A stretch of 64,000 nucleotides of DNA from Drosophila miranda (lineage: Eukaryota > Arthropoda > Insecta > Diptera > Drosophilidae). A program made the position numbers and the translations under genes. This document shows, piece by piece, positions 15,101 to 26,500 of this stretch (position 1 is the first letter of the stretch; each line of letters opens with the position of its first letter). The DNA is taken from positions 12,196,001-12,260,000 of the forward strand of contig NC_046676.1 of assembly GCF_003369915.1 (NCBI RefSeq), written 5' to 3'. The notes under the pieces were generated by a model that did not search any database, was not told where the DNA came from, and was given only the letters and a program-made list of their open reading frames with translations.

Positions 15101-15369
15101 GCGCAGAGGAACAGTTTCCCTGGAGAACCGATTTGACCACCGAAATCGGCTTTCGGCACATGTGATAGCAGGCATAGGCAAGAAAAGTCAGCACAAAAAT
15201 TGATACCTTGTAGCTGGAAAAGATTATCCTTGTGAATACTTGTTCCTCTTCGGACAGTGGAGCATACTTACAGTAGATCTCGGCGGGCGTGCAGGCGGGG
15301 GCAGCATTGTCGCGACAATTTCTGCACTATCCGTATGCCGAAGGGTATGTCGTTGTAGTTGTTGCTCAT
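12196..15369 (-). CDS. SLC37-type sugar-phosphate transporter (MFS), complete copy
   Basis: This is a major facilitator of the SLC37 family, whose members exchange sugar phosphates (glucose-6-phosphate or glycerol-3-phosphate) for phosphate, typically in the ER membrane. Coding exons are 15272-15369 (ATG at 15367-15369), 15053-15213, 14431-14999, 12843-13059, 12632-12780 and 12196-12567. They join in phase to 521 residues, usual for the family. A 36-nt microexon at 13173-13208 would add 12 residues. Helix 1 and a Tyr-His-x-x-Arg-Lys-Pro-type motif lie near residues 36-55. Exon 3 carries several helices with a loop-2/3 motif ([13 protein letters not shown]) and a charged acidic central loop rich in Asp and Glu. 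A second MFS loop motif (GYLSDLTG) lies in the penultimate exon. It is probably the fly gene I recall as CG10069, an attribution from memory only. This is the only copy with exons 1-2, so it is the likely functional gene. Confidence 0.9.
13173..13208 (-). other. Possible 36-nt microexon in the SLC37 gene
   Basis: On the - strand this stretch has an acceptor (GGCTGTAG) before it and a perfect GTAAGT donor after it. It reads 12 residues ([12 protein letters not shown]) with phase 0 at both ends. It lies between two phase-0 exon ends, so inclusion or skipping both keep the frame. It would extend the variable cytosolic loop between the two six-helix halves. The same sequence is present in all four copies. 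There is no transcript evidence here. Confidence 0.45.
13302..14336. mobile_element. Inverted-repeat element, copy D (in the complete SLC37 gene)
   Basis: This full-length version has 14-bp terminal inverted repeats and lies in the intron between exon 3 (14431-14999) and the following exon of the intact gene. Its presence here shows that the insertion predates the amplification of the block. Confidence 0.75.
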
Positions 15370-18300
15370 TTTACGCGTTCGTCCGCCTCCCAGTTTTGGT
15401 CGCATCGACTGGCACAGGCGTTGTGTGGAGAAGCAGCTGCACACGTCCAGCGAACAGAGCGACGTGATTTCTTCGTTCTAAAATGCTACCTACAAGAACA
15501 GAGCGAACAATCGCTGGCGGGCATCAACAGGTAGTTGGGTGACTCAACGGCAACTGTCGGCAGGTAGAGTGGGTTGGACACGGCTGTCTTTGTGGTTTCT
15601 CCCGGAGCCCATAGAGTTTCGGGTGAAGAGCGAGTTTTATATTACACTTATCGCAAACGGAGCCACATATGAAAATATGTACATGTGTATGTATAGATTT
15701 TCTTGTTTGCGTCGTCGTTTGGCCACCACACCAACAATCGCTCAAACAATGACACCCCGAGTCATTCTGTGTGTCGCTCGTATCGCAATTATAAAATGTG
15801 TTTCCGTTCGGTATACAAACTTTGCTGAGTTGGCGAATTTCTGAGCGTTGCTAATTTGAGTTCGATTTGTGCGTCTTTCTGCGGACCCGCAGTCTATTGT
15901 GTTTCTAACAGATAACACACTCTACGAAGTACAAGTACATATGTATATTATCTTCTGCAGCATTAATATCTAAGCGAATGTGTACGCTTGGCAACTGCAG
16001 AGATTTATCTTGCACAATGGATGTTCTTTATACGCGTGCAGCAATAGTTTTTGTTATCTTCCGTACTTGAGGGTATCCGTGGGTCGTCGACATGCGGTAG
16101 AAGATTTTCGGTTGGTTTGTTGACAGCCCCGGAACAGATTTGAAAGCTAACAAGTTGACATCGGTTGATAAAGCCACGTTCAACATTTACAATTGTCGTT
16201 AATATTTACCGTTGAACAAATATTAAACAGTTGAAGTATACATTATGAGAAAATAACAATAACAATAAATAACTTAACCCACTTAGTCCCCCTCTATATA
16301 AACAGGTGAACAACTTCAGCTAAGCCTAAAAAAATAATACTGTTTTAAACGTTCCTTGAATATCCATCTTTTCTCTTTGTTTACAACAAAAGTAAATAAG
16401 TTAACTTTCTGCGCTAAAGTTCTTCAAATTTCATAATTTTTGTGGAGTGTATTTTAATACCCACTGGTCTACAATGGGTTAATCGTTCTTTGTTTATTAT
16501 AAGATAGGAAATCATATTCCTCGATTTTGATATTCGGTTGAATATTACCAGCTAGTTAGCACCACCAGCCCTAAGCACATAGCTTCATCCAATCAGTTAA
16601 TCAATTCTCACGGGATTGGTTAATTTTAGATACTCATGAAAAAAATGTATATTTGTTCTACATGGTAACTACTTTCACCGAAAAAAGCTAGCATCACCAC
16701 GACTCTCTGCTGGCTTCGGAGCCGGTTCATTTACATGGAGCAGGAGTGAAAAAACGAGCTTAAGGAACTTTCTGTAACCTATATATTAAATAAATTTTAC
16801 GAAATTGATTAAATATACCATTAAAAACAGCGTAAACCCTGATAGCAATGCTCTATGTCTGTTTCTTCGTTCGGTTAAGTTCAATTTCATTCACTAGTTC
16901 TCTAAATTTATTTACATTTTACATGATTATAATGATTCACAGGGCTGCCTATCGGCGCCTAATTTCAAATTGGCAATCACAGGCTTAGCGAAATTTCACG
17001 GATTCTTGGCGTTATACAGATATGAAAACTTTAGCGCCTCAGGGCTAACACTTTGTATACTTGACGGATTTCCAACAGCATTCTGGATAATCTATTTCAG
17101 TGTTTATTCTATGAGGTCTAGATCAGACTGCGACCTCCTTTAATAGTCAAATTCTTAAATTATTTCCGCAGTTGGGCGAGCACTTGCGATTACCATGAAT
17201 ACTAAGCCGATTTCCCCCTCTTTCACCCGATCTGTCACCCCACCACCCACCGGACATTGCTGCTGCCTCAACCTGCTACAATTATAAAGAATCGAATGGA
17301 AAAAATATATTTCTGAGCAATATGATCCGCACACTTTCGCCGAATAATACTTATTTTGTTACCCATACCACACAGAAATTCTTTCAATTTACAAATGTAT
17401 ATATGTACGTATGTATATAAATTGTTCTTGGTATAAGGCGTGAAAGGAAACTGAATGCTCTGATGATGAATCAATCCAGCTGTTTGAAATGATGACCCTT
17501 TCCAGCTAGAGCTACCGAATATGTTTCAGTTTCAGGAAAGAACTGAAACTTAAAAAATCTACTCATGTGCAACATTTGCTCAGCATGCCCCTCCATTTAC
17601 TTCATACTATATATTAGTATAGACTCGAATTATTAAATGTAATTGTTATTTTAAATCAAAAGAAAAACACAAAATTCGTAGTGTTTAAAACTTCCTGTTA
17701 ATTATCTCCTAAAATGTGCCCGATACGATTTTCGTCTGTCCATTTTTGCACATTCTGCCTCTTGTTTTTGGTAAGTACCGGGAGCGGCTGTTATCAATTC
17801 TAAACGCAACCTAGCACTGTCCAACTGGAACAATCCCAGGTGATCCACCAGTATATCGTATCGTCATCAAGGCTCCCACGAGTCACTCAAGGAGCCCCCC
17901 AAGTTGAGTTTCAGGGGGCGTAAGATATCCGAGGATACCATGGACTGTGAACAGACATGGAAATCGGCAACCGGCTCCAGCTTGGGAGAAGCACTCGCTA
18001 CTGAGCTTGGCATTCGGGGCAGTCGGCTCAGTCCCTAGTGAGAGCCGCGTGTCCTGCCACACATCGCCGTAGGTGAATCTTTGCGAGAAACGCGAGAACC
18101 GTATATTATTTGTACGAGTATAATTGTAAATTTTTGACGCAAAAAATAGAGCCACCACTCATGATAAATCGCTGCCTGTTTTAGTACGGCAGCTACTATA
18201 CCCTATGTTGTTTAATTTAGCTAATACAAAGGTAATTGATTCTATAGCGCTGCACCTAGTGATCATATTAGATATTTTCAATAAATCTAAGGACTCTATA

Positions 18301-18839
18301 AGAGACGACGTATCAACATCGAGCCAATCACCCAGCACTTTCTATAAAATACAATTCTAAAATATCTTTCAGTTACTCATTTGTATTTGAAATTCAACGT
18401 TATTGTAGCATTTCAAATCTATTTACCAAAAGACGCCACAATATTGATTTTAGATGCAGGAGCCACGTTCTATAATATTTGGAAATCACCGCACGCCATT
18501 TTATTTGCTATTTCAATTGGACGGCCAGCGTGGATGCCGGGAATTACTGTTCCTGAGATCATGAGCTAATTATGCGATGAGACACGCGACCGGATTAGTC
18601 AGTGGCGATTTTGTTGACAATAACTCAGCTCAGGAAAACACAATTGCCCGTGTGCACATGATCCGACTTCCTCTGGTTTCGATTCAGAGCGGAAAATGCT
18701 CTTATTTTCAACGCCAACTCGCTAATTTGTCCCAGGCACACTGCAGCGAGCCTTACATGTGCAAATCGAGGCGATAAATTAGAACCACTCGAGGTGCTAA
18801 TCAGAACAGACTGAGCTGGGCAAAACATTTTGCCAATTG
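15370..18839. other. AT-rich intergenic region upstream of SLC37
   Basis: This stretch should hold the - strand SLC37 promoter and 5' UTR just right of 15369. A TATA-like TTTATAATT on the - strand near 15793 is a weak candidate. The rest is AT-rich with no recognisable gene, apart from the short coding-like stretch at 17867-18034. Confidence 0.6.
17867..18034 (-). other. Short coding-like stretch, unrecognised
   Basis: The - strand is open from just after a TAG (18035-18037) to a TGA at 17867-17869, with an ATG at 18011-18013 that would give 48 residues. Codons look Drosophila-like (AAG, CTG, GAG, GCC, TTC, GTC), with a stretch KLEPVADFHVCSQSMVSSD. The opposite strand and a second - strand frame are also open here, so the signal is not strand-specific. 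It could be a remnant exon, a small gene, or chance in a GC-rich island. I recognise no domain. Confidence 0.3.
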
Positions 18840-18846
18840 TATAAAT
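18840..18846 (+). promoter_or_regulatory. TATA box of the small secreted-protein gene
   Basis: TATAAAT sits about 117 bp before the ATG at 18957, implying a transcription start near 18870 and a 5' UTR of roughly 85 bases. It is isolated in local sequence and correctly oriented. Confidence 0.55.
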
Positions 18847-18956
18847 TGCGATGCCAAGTCCACTGAGGCCACACTTTACAAGCCACAGTCGTGCTAAAAG
18901 CAGTTCAATTGCAATAGAGCAGATTACACCAGCCCTGAGCAGAAAACTCCCACAAA

Positions 18957-19361
18957 ATGCTGTCGAATAAGGTTAGTGGGCCAGAGTAAACCTTCAAGTC
19001 GTATCGATCTAACGGAGATTTACCCCACCAACAGCAAATCTTTCGGTTGATCGCCTGCTTTGCCGCTCTCAATATGGTGTACGCCTATCCCCAAGAGCGC
19101 CTCACCACCACAGAACAGATTCAAAGACTGAGTGCTGCCACAGAAGCGGAAACCAAAGCCATCATATCCAGCGAAGCCCTCGACAATCTGTACAGATATG
19201 AGCGGACACTGACCCGTCTGAGGAGAGCACTGGACGAGCTTGCCTACGAGGAGGCGGCCGATGACATGGAGCTGGCTGAAATAAATGTGTTCCGCCCGCT
19301 CTTCCGCTATCGGTCGCAGGTGGCCAAGCAAGTCGGAAGTACTCAGCAGCAGTTTGGATAA
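18957..19361 (+). CDS. Small secreted protein, two exons, function unknown
   Basis: Exon 1 (18957-18971) encodes only MLSNK and is followed by a 63-bp intron (GTTAGT...CAACAG). Exon 2 (19035-19361) completes a 113-residue protein. Residues 1 to about 22 form a clear signal peptide with a hydrophobic core (LIACFAALNMVYA) ending in Ala before Tyr-Pro. The mature part is acidic and helical, rich in Glu, Ala, Arg and Leu, with heptad-like spacing near LYRYERTLTRLRRALDELAY. It has no cysteines and no dibasic neuropeptide pattern. A TATA box and an AATAAA (19466-19471) support a real, compact, possibly tissue-restricted gene. It converges on the RGK gene. I do not recognise the family. Confidence 0.8.
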
Positions 19362-19465
19362 GCCTCACAAGCTCATTTCTAATATATAATATAGGTTTAG
19401 ACATTTTCTCACACAGCCTCGTTTCCCTCATTTTCATTATATTTTTGTACAAATCTAAAATAAGA

Positions 19466-19471
19466 AATAAA
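19466..19471 (+). terminator. Polyadenylation signal AATAAA
   Basis: A canonical hexamer about 105 bp after the stop of the small secreted-protein gene. Confidence 0.6.
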
Positions 19472-20504
19472 AGAGTTAGGTAATTTATATTGTTAAACAT
19501 TTAAATATTTCTTTATTATAGTTTATACTTTATACATGGTAGAACCTATGCCAATATCCACACGTGATTAAGCATATTTACACACACACACAGATCTCTT
19601 TAGCTTCCATTATGTAATGGTAATATTATTATTGTAGTTTTTTTTTCTCCATGCTTCCACATCGAGCACATTTACAAGATTTACTGTCTCAGTGGATGAC
19701 ATTCAAATTCCATACATTGCAATGCATTTTCAGGGAGGATATACATACATACATATTTGAATCCCTAACACATAGATACTTACAAACACACACATATTTG
19801 ACTAAGGAAGACACAAAGAATATTGAATTCTATATCTATATATGATGGACACCCATAAATGGTTATTATTATATTTATAATCATTTCAAGCGCTCATTGC
19901 GACCCTGTAAGACTCCCCTTAAAAAGTAGAAACTCAAATCCTATAGAAAGCATTCGCTTAACATTCATAGCTATTTAAATTTTGGTTTGCGGAGCACTTT
20001 TACCTTATCGTATTCACGTACTCCTTGTAAATAGTACATCTCTGCTAGTCAGCTCTGAAAAATATCCCCTCTAACATGCTCATAGCTTAGAAAAGTTACT
20101 AAAGTTGCTAGTTAAGTACATATAGTGTGTAAGTAGTAAGTATTTTGTTGTTTTTTGTTGCTGCTTCGCTTGGTTCCATTAAGTTGCTGTGGTTAATCTT
20201 TTATCTCCATTGCCGGTCCTTTGATTTTGATTTTGATTAGCATTAAATTTGATTTAATTTTTTGATTATCAGGCTTAGGTTATGCATCGGAAATTGTAAA
20301 TTGCTAATGCGAATTGTGGGTTATATCTGGTCAGAGGCAGGGGGCGGGACAGAGAGGGTGATTTGCCTGCTTCGAACTATCGAAACCTGTTTACATATTG
20401 GATGCTGAAGCCTTCTGCTTTGGGCTTGGATTACACACATATTCATATATCGATACAGTTAACACATAGACTAACATCGATTTTTGTTTGGTTTTCCCTC
20501 GGGC

Positions 20505-23500
20505 TTAGAGCACTTGCAGATTCTCGCAGTGCTTGAACTTGGAGTCCTCCTTGCCCAGTATCCAGGTGAGCATCTGTCGGGCCTTCATGCTGGCCAGCAT
20601 CACGCTGCGGCTCTTGTACCAATGTGCCGGAGAGCTGCCGTCCCGATGGCCCTGTAAGTCGATTAAATGTTAGTTATACAATTTCAACTTTATTACTATG
20701 AAAGGAAGGGGAGTGGCAAGCAAGGGGACTCTTTCTGAACATATTTTACATTTTCTTGCCACTCAATTGAAAGGTTTTTGGTTTGGCAGCCATTGCAGAA
20801 TTATTCCTTTTCGGGCGCCAATTGAATTTTGCATTTTTCATGTGCTTTGTGTGGACTCTGGCTGGCCAGGGGTTTGGTTCAGGGCACAAGATAAAATATT
20901 GCAAAAAAACAAACAAACAAACCCAAGAGCACACCAGTTTGGCAGTGGTCTAGGTTGTCTCGGAATACTCGTAGGTTTTACACTTGACACATTTCCTTGT
21001 TGGCAAATTTGCAAAACTTGTCTGCTGTTTGTGGCTCTTGGCAAGAGATCAGGAACGGGCAGGAAAGGATATTCATATATACACACATAAACAAACATAG
21101 ACACAGGGAGTTTTCAACCTAGATACTATGTATATCATGCTCTACTTGAAATGGGGGGAAGAATAGGAGTTGGGTGGAAGGACATTGATTGCGTTTTGTT
21201 GGGGCAGAAGTTGGACTTGAAACGGGGGAAACTGATCGGAGGAGGGGGAGCTTCTGTTTTACTTACCCCATCGTCGGCATTAAGATCAGTCAGAAATTTA
21301 TCAGTTTCTAGAGTCTCTACGGTCTTGTTATCTTTTATTTTAGATTTTTCTTTTGACTTTTTCGGATTCAGCTGCGAAAGCGATCGTTGATGGACATAGA
21401 TTACATACAGATACAAAGTATTACATAGAACAAACTCTCAGAGAGGAGGATAGTTGGGGATAGTTGGGGGAGAGAAGTAGTCGATGGAGCAGATGAACAA
21501 CCAACCAGCTAACTTTTACTGCAACCGATACTGGATCTATATAGCTAGTTCTATCCATCAATGGGGGGTTTGTGGGGGAAGGGGGACGCTAAGCAGAGAT
21601 TCTCCTTCCACACATACCTGCAGCATGTTCTGGTCCTTCTTGAGCCGTATCTGGGTGAGGGCCCCGGCCAGCAGCTCGTCGCAATTGTGATTGATGCCCA
21701 CCGAGACCTCGATAAACTTGGCTCCGAACGTACAGGCCAGACATTTGCCATCTGCGAAACACACAAATCAAGGACATGGATGAGGACATAAAGGAGCCAC
21801 TCCATGCATAACCATGATGCCCGGTCACGCCACTTAATTGACGATGCAAATGAATGCAATGGCAATCGCTATCGCTGTGATCCGTGGTCCGTGGCCCCTG
21901 GCCCTTGGCTAATTGCTACTTACCCTGCGCAGAGACGGCGCGTGAGCGGGCCAAATCAATTTTGTTGGCCACCAGAATGATGGGGCGGTGGCGGTGCAGG
22001 TCCATGTCCTGCAGTCGCGATAGAATCTGCTTAGCCCTCGTGAAGGACTCCTTGTCAATGCAAGAGTAGACCACTAGAAACGCATCCGCCTCTTCCAGTT
22101 CGTCCTGCAAAGCGAATGGAGAAGACAGTGAATCCAAATTAAAACACAGCACTCAACAAGTTTACAACATTCTAAGAGCCCTCCCTGCCCTCCCTGCCCT
22201 CCTCTTCCCTGCCCCGCCCTGCCGTGCTGTGGTGCCTTTCCATTCCGGTCGTGACTGCTGAAAATATTTAATGCCGTGTTTTATTGCAGTTAGCCGGAGT
22301 GAAATTAAAAGTTCTTAACTGCGCCCCGTCAAGTGCAGGCCGTCTCGGAGAGAGACTCCTCCTTTTCCAGCTGCTCCTTTTGCTCCTTGTTCGCTTTTGT
22401 TTGCGTACTTTTGCATTTTATGCTCGTAAAAATTAAAATTATGGCCACTTGCCATCTCTGTAACAAGCTGAGGGCAAAAAAGAAGCCGCCCAGACTTTTA
22501 ATGATGTTCATTTTATCAGGACCCATACATTAACAGGTCAGCGAGATGGCCCACACTCCGGGCCTGTCTTTGCCGTTTTATCAGGCCCTCGGTATTCCCA
22601 TTGATATGTACTCCTAAGGGTATGTGGTAATCAGCATCGAAAGTCTCATCGAATGTTCAATCAAGGAAGATTTCTCGTAGTAGTACCTTATCCTTGTTAC
22701 TCTTTCTTCCTGATCATCACTAGATCACTTTCCGTATTCCTCTTTATCGATCCTTTGGAAGGCTTTCTCCAGTTGCTCGTAATTCCCCTAACAAAGATTA
22801 TGTATTATGCAGAACGAATTACAATATGTTTAGGTCTCTCTTTTTAATCAGCGTCAAAATACAAAAAAGAAATATGGTTCTGCGGCCCATTCTCTTATAG
22901 AAATATATTTCTTGCTGGAGCTCTCCATATTTTGTGGCCTGATGACGCTGGCGAGTTTCCTTTCTTTTTGGCGCTCTGGTGCCTAACATCCTGGCTTCCG
23001 TTTGTGGCTCATAAAGCCACGCCAGGCACATCCGACATTTGTTCATTTTGCACCTCGCCGCTGGCGGCTGCCACGGGGCGTATACGTTTGAAGTATGTTT
23101 CCGTAAAGAGTGGGGTCTAAGGTCAAACCTCAAGCAATTTGTTATTTGTTTTTTACCCAACTTTTGGGAGCCATGCACGGGCTTTGGGGCGCCTTTAATT
23201 CGCTGGCGACTGTGGCCTCTCGAATTCCAGAATGGATAAATTGTGTCCGCTTCCTTTTGTTTTGTCAACGACTCGACATTGCAATCACCATCACCATCAT
23301 CGTGGCAATCGTCATCAGCAATTATAATTATCATCAACGCGTTCATTTATATTGTTAGCCGCCCCGCCGGCAGCCGGCAGCCCAGACAGAGTCGGCATTT
23401 GGCATTCGGCCAGCAATTTGGCATTTCGATTGCACAGACGCGCACTCATATTGTATTTATATTATGCCTTTCCCTTTGCTGCTATTTCGCCTGCTCTTTC

Positions 23501-26500
23501 GACTCTTTTTCTTGTTTTTCATGCCGTTGGAAAGGGCTCAGAAATTTGCTGGTGCTGGCCGGCAGGACCTTAAACGAATTCCCTAAATGATTTCAACGAA
23601 ATAACCATCCTGCAGCATTCCCTGCACTTGTCCGTAACTAGCCGCAGCTCGGAAACTGCACTCCGTGAAAGGGTTCCTACTAGGTGCTAGGTATACAGGG
23701 GTATGATGTGTTTGTGCAAATCGATATAACAGGCAAAGACTGTTAGAAATGGAGTAGGGAGTACATAATGGTCGAAACTGAAACGTATTATTTTAACTTG
23801 TTTAACAATTTCCTCTTGCAGCCTGGGGGCAAGTAAGCTTAAGCTCCTTCTCGTCTACACGGAATTCACGAACTCATTTTGCATTTTGCATTTCTAATTA
23901 ATTCACTTTGTGCAGTTTATGCTCGTCCAGTTGGCAAATCATTCTCGGACCGACTCTGAGGCAAATCTCAGCTGCCCGGACGGGCTCATTTGTCTTGCCG
24001 TCGGAGGTGACAGCCTTAGCCACAGGCCACAGGGCACATCCCTGCTCGGTTTGCGGTCGGAGCCGAGTTAATGGTGAAATATTCACCGACAATTACAAAA
24101 CACAAATGGCCAAAGCTGTTGACTCTGTGCGTGTTGGACGGGGGTGGGGAGCGTGTTCTGTCCGTTTGACAAATGACTATTCACCTTGCTCTCCGGGCTG
24201 CCAGTGAGGAACTTGAGCTCCGACTCGGTGCCATTCAAGATGATGGAGATGTTCTGTTCGCCCTCATCGCACTCTGCAAGGGATAACGTTCACTTAGCTT
24301 GGATTTCGATTGAGTAATCGACCTACTGACTACTGACCTGGTCCATCGTAGGCGTTGATGCAGTCCGAGGTGCGGAACTGTGAGACCAGGGCCTGCTTGC
24401 CCACGCCCGCCGATCCAAGCATCTCCACGCGATAGAACTCCACCGGCTGGTGATTTTCCTGGGCGTTCTGTCCGTGCCCGAATCCGTTGCTGCTGCTGCC
24501 TCCGCCGTTGTAGCCGGAGCCCAGGCCCTGGCTGCTGCCGCCGCCCGTGTTGCCGCCCAGCCCGCCGACACCGTTGCGGGCGTGCATGGGGCTGGACGGA
24601 GCCAGGCTGTTACTGCGCGACCGTCGACGTCGGAACGAGTCGCCGCGATTAATGATGCCTGATGCGGGCGAGAGGACAAAGAGAAAACGACAGAGAGTCG
24701 CACATCAGAATGAGAAACGAGAGCAAAATGTGACAAAAAAAGCGGCGAAACGTCACCCATTTCGTATTCCAAATGCATATCCCGCCATTGTTAGTTCACC
24801 TGCCGGAGTCGCGCACGACAGGGCGTATGTGCAGCGCGTGCAAAGCCAATGCCACGTTGCGCATACGCCACGTTGCCCAGGCAGAAATTACAGCTTCCTG
24901 CCACAAGGGCAGCATCAACAATAGTTAATCTGTCTTTTGTGTTTCGCATCTGTGGCCATGTTAACCCTCTCCCCCCCCCCCCCCCTGAACGTTTCTGTCT
25001 GCCACCAGTTAGGGATTATATTTTTCATTGAACATTTAAAATTAAAGCCAAACATTTCCTGCAGCAAAATTCGAATATTTACAAAAGCAAAGAATATACA
25101 AAGAATATCTATCGGAAATGTCGGGTGAAAATTGTATTTCCCTTAAAATAAAGCAATTAAAAAGACATTTCAATTTGTGTGGAACAAGGCCGAATGGATA
25201 CTTTAACCCATGAACGAACAGGTTCGAGCTGTTCAGATAAGCCTCGAGACATCCGCTTATGCATTGCACTGTACTGTATCCCGATTGAAATATGGTATTC
25301 CATGTGTAAAAAGTGTAATGAGAAAGGGTACATTGGGTTCAATCAACTCCCTCCCCATTACAGACGAATAAATTCCCGGTAATCTCAACATTAAGCCATA
25401 CGATGTTCGTGCCCTCGCAGACAATGCCTATGGAAAGGTATTACCCAACGAATGCCAAAAGCCAAAAACCTGCGGTCATTGTCAATTATAATCCCCCAGA
25501 CCAGACGGCTATGGGTTAAGGGGATACCCACCTACATGTGTATGTATTTGTATCAATCGGTAGCAATCTATATACGGTATGTTGTTCTGCTGTGTTCTGC
25601 TCGGATCAGATCTGTGCCTGGCAGTTTATGTAAATGTATATTGTACATTTGAAATGTCATAAATAGATTTATGGCCTGCCTTATTGCGTTCAGCCGTGGC
25701 GCGACCCGTTATATGTCAGTATATACACGAAATATGTATATAGATCTTCATCAGAAATCTTTCACTATTCCCTATTCGCTGGCGTTCACTCGTTGCTCAT
25801 CTGCGGTCGTTAATTGTGCAAATAGCCAAATTAATTGCCAAAATGATTCTAAACATTTACATATTCGTACGAGCGAAATTTTGAATTGATTTTCCCTTCT
25901 CTTTCGCTTCTATCTCTGCGGTTTGGACGAGCCGTCATCATTGGAAAGCCATAAAACTGTTTTGGGTGGCCAAATATTGTACAGATTTTTTGGTGGAGGG
26001 GAAGGGAAACAATTCGTTTGGAAAAGGTGCAAACGGCCAGCAATAAAAATTGCGATTTAGTTTACTTTTCGCTCAAATATTTGTGCAATGTTCATATTTA
26101 TTTTTAGCCGACTATAATTTAATTTGCAATATTTTAGATTTTAGATATAATTCCACAATTCCAGCTGACTAATGTGTGCAGTAATGTTCAGCGTTTCTTC
26201 TAGCATCCATCATGGGAATGTTGTACTCTCCTTGTTCTTTGATGTTGGTTCCACACGCCTCCACCTCCTGCTTAGCCCGGGAAACTCACTTTGTTTAAAT
26301 AATGAATGACCGCTTATGCAAATAAATCGAACGTTTTATTTGTCGATTGATTTAGAGTGGGGCTAGTGTGGCACGATATGCAGCATATGCTGCTGGGATA
26401 CATACAATACCTACTCGTGTATGATTAACCGTCTTCAAGGTTATAAATTGTCTAAACAAAAAAACTCTCACTTCTATAAATACACAATCGAATGCTCAGC

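Noticed and set aside
15438..15444. TGCACAC, a metal-response-element match near the SLC37 start
   Set aside because: A single 7-bp degenerate match is expected by chance. I saw no cluster of such elements.
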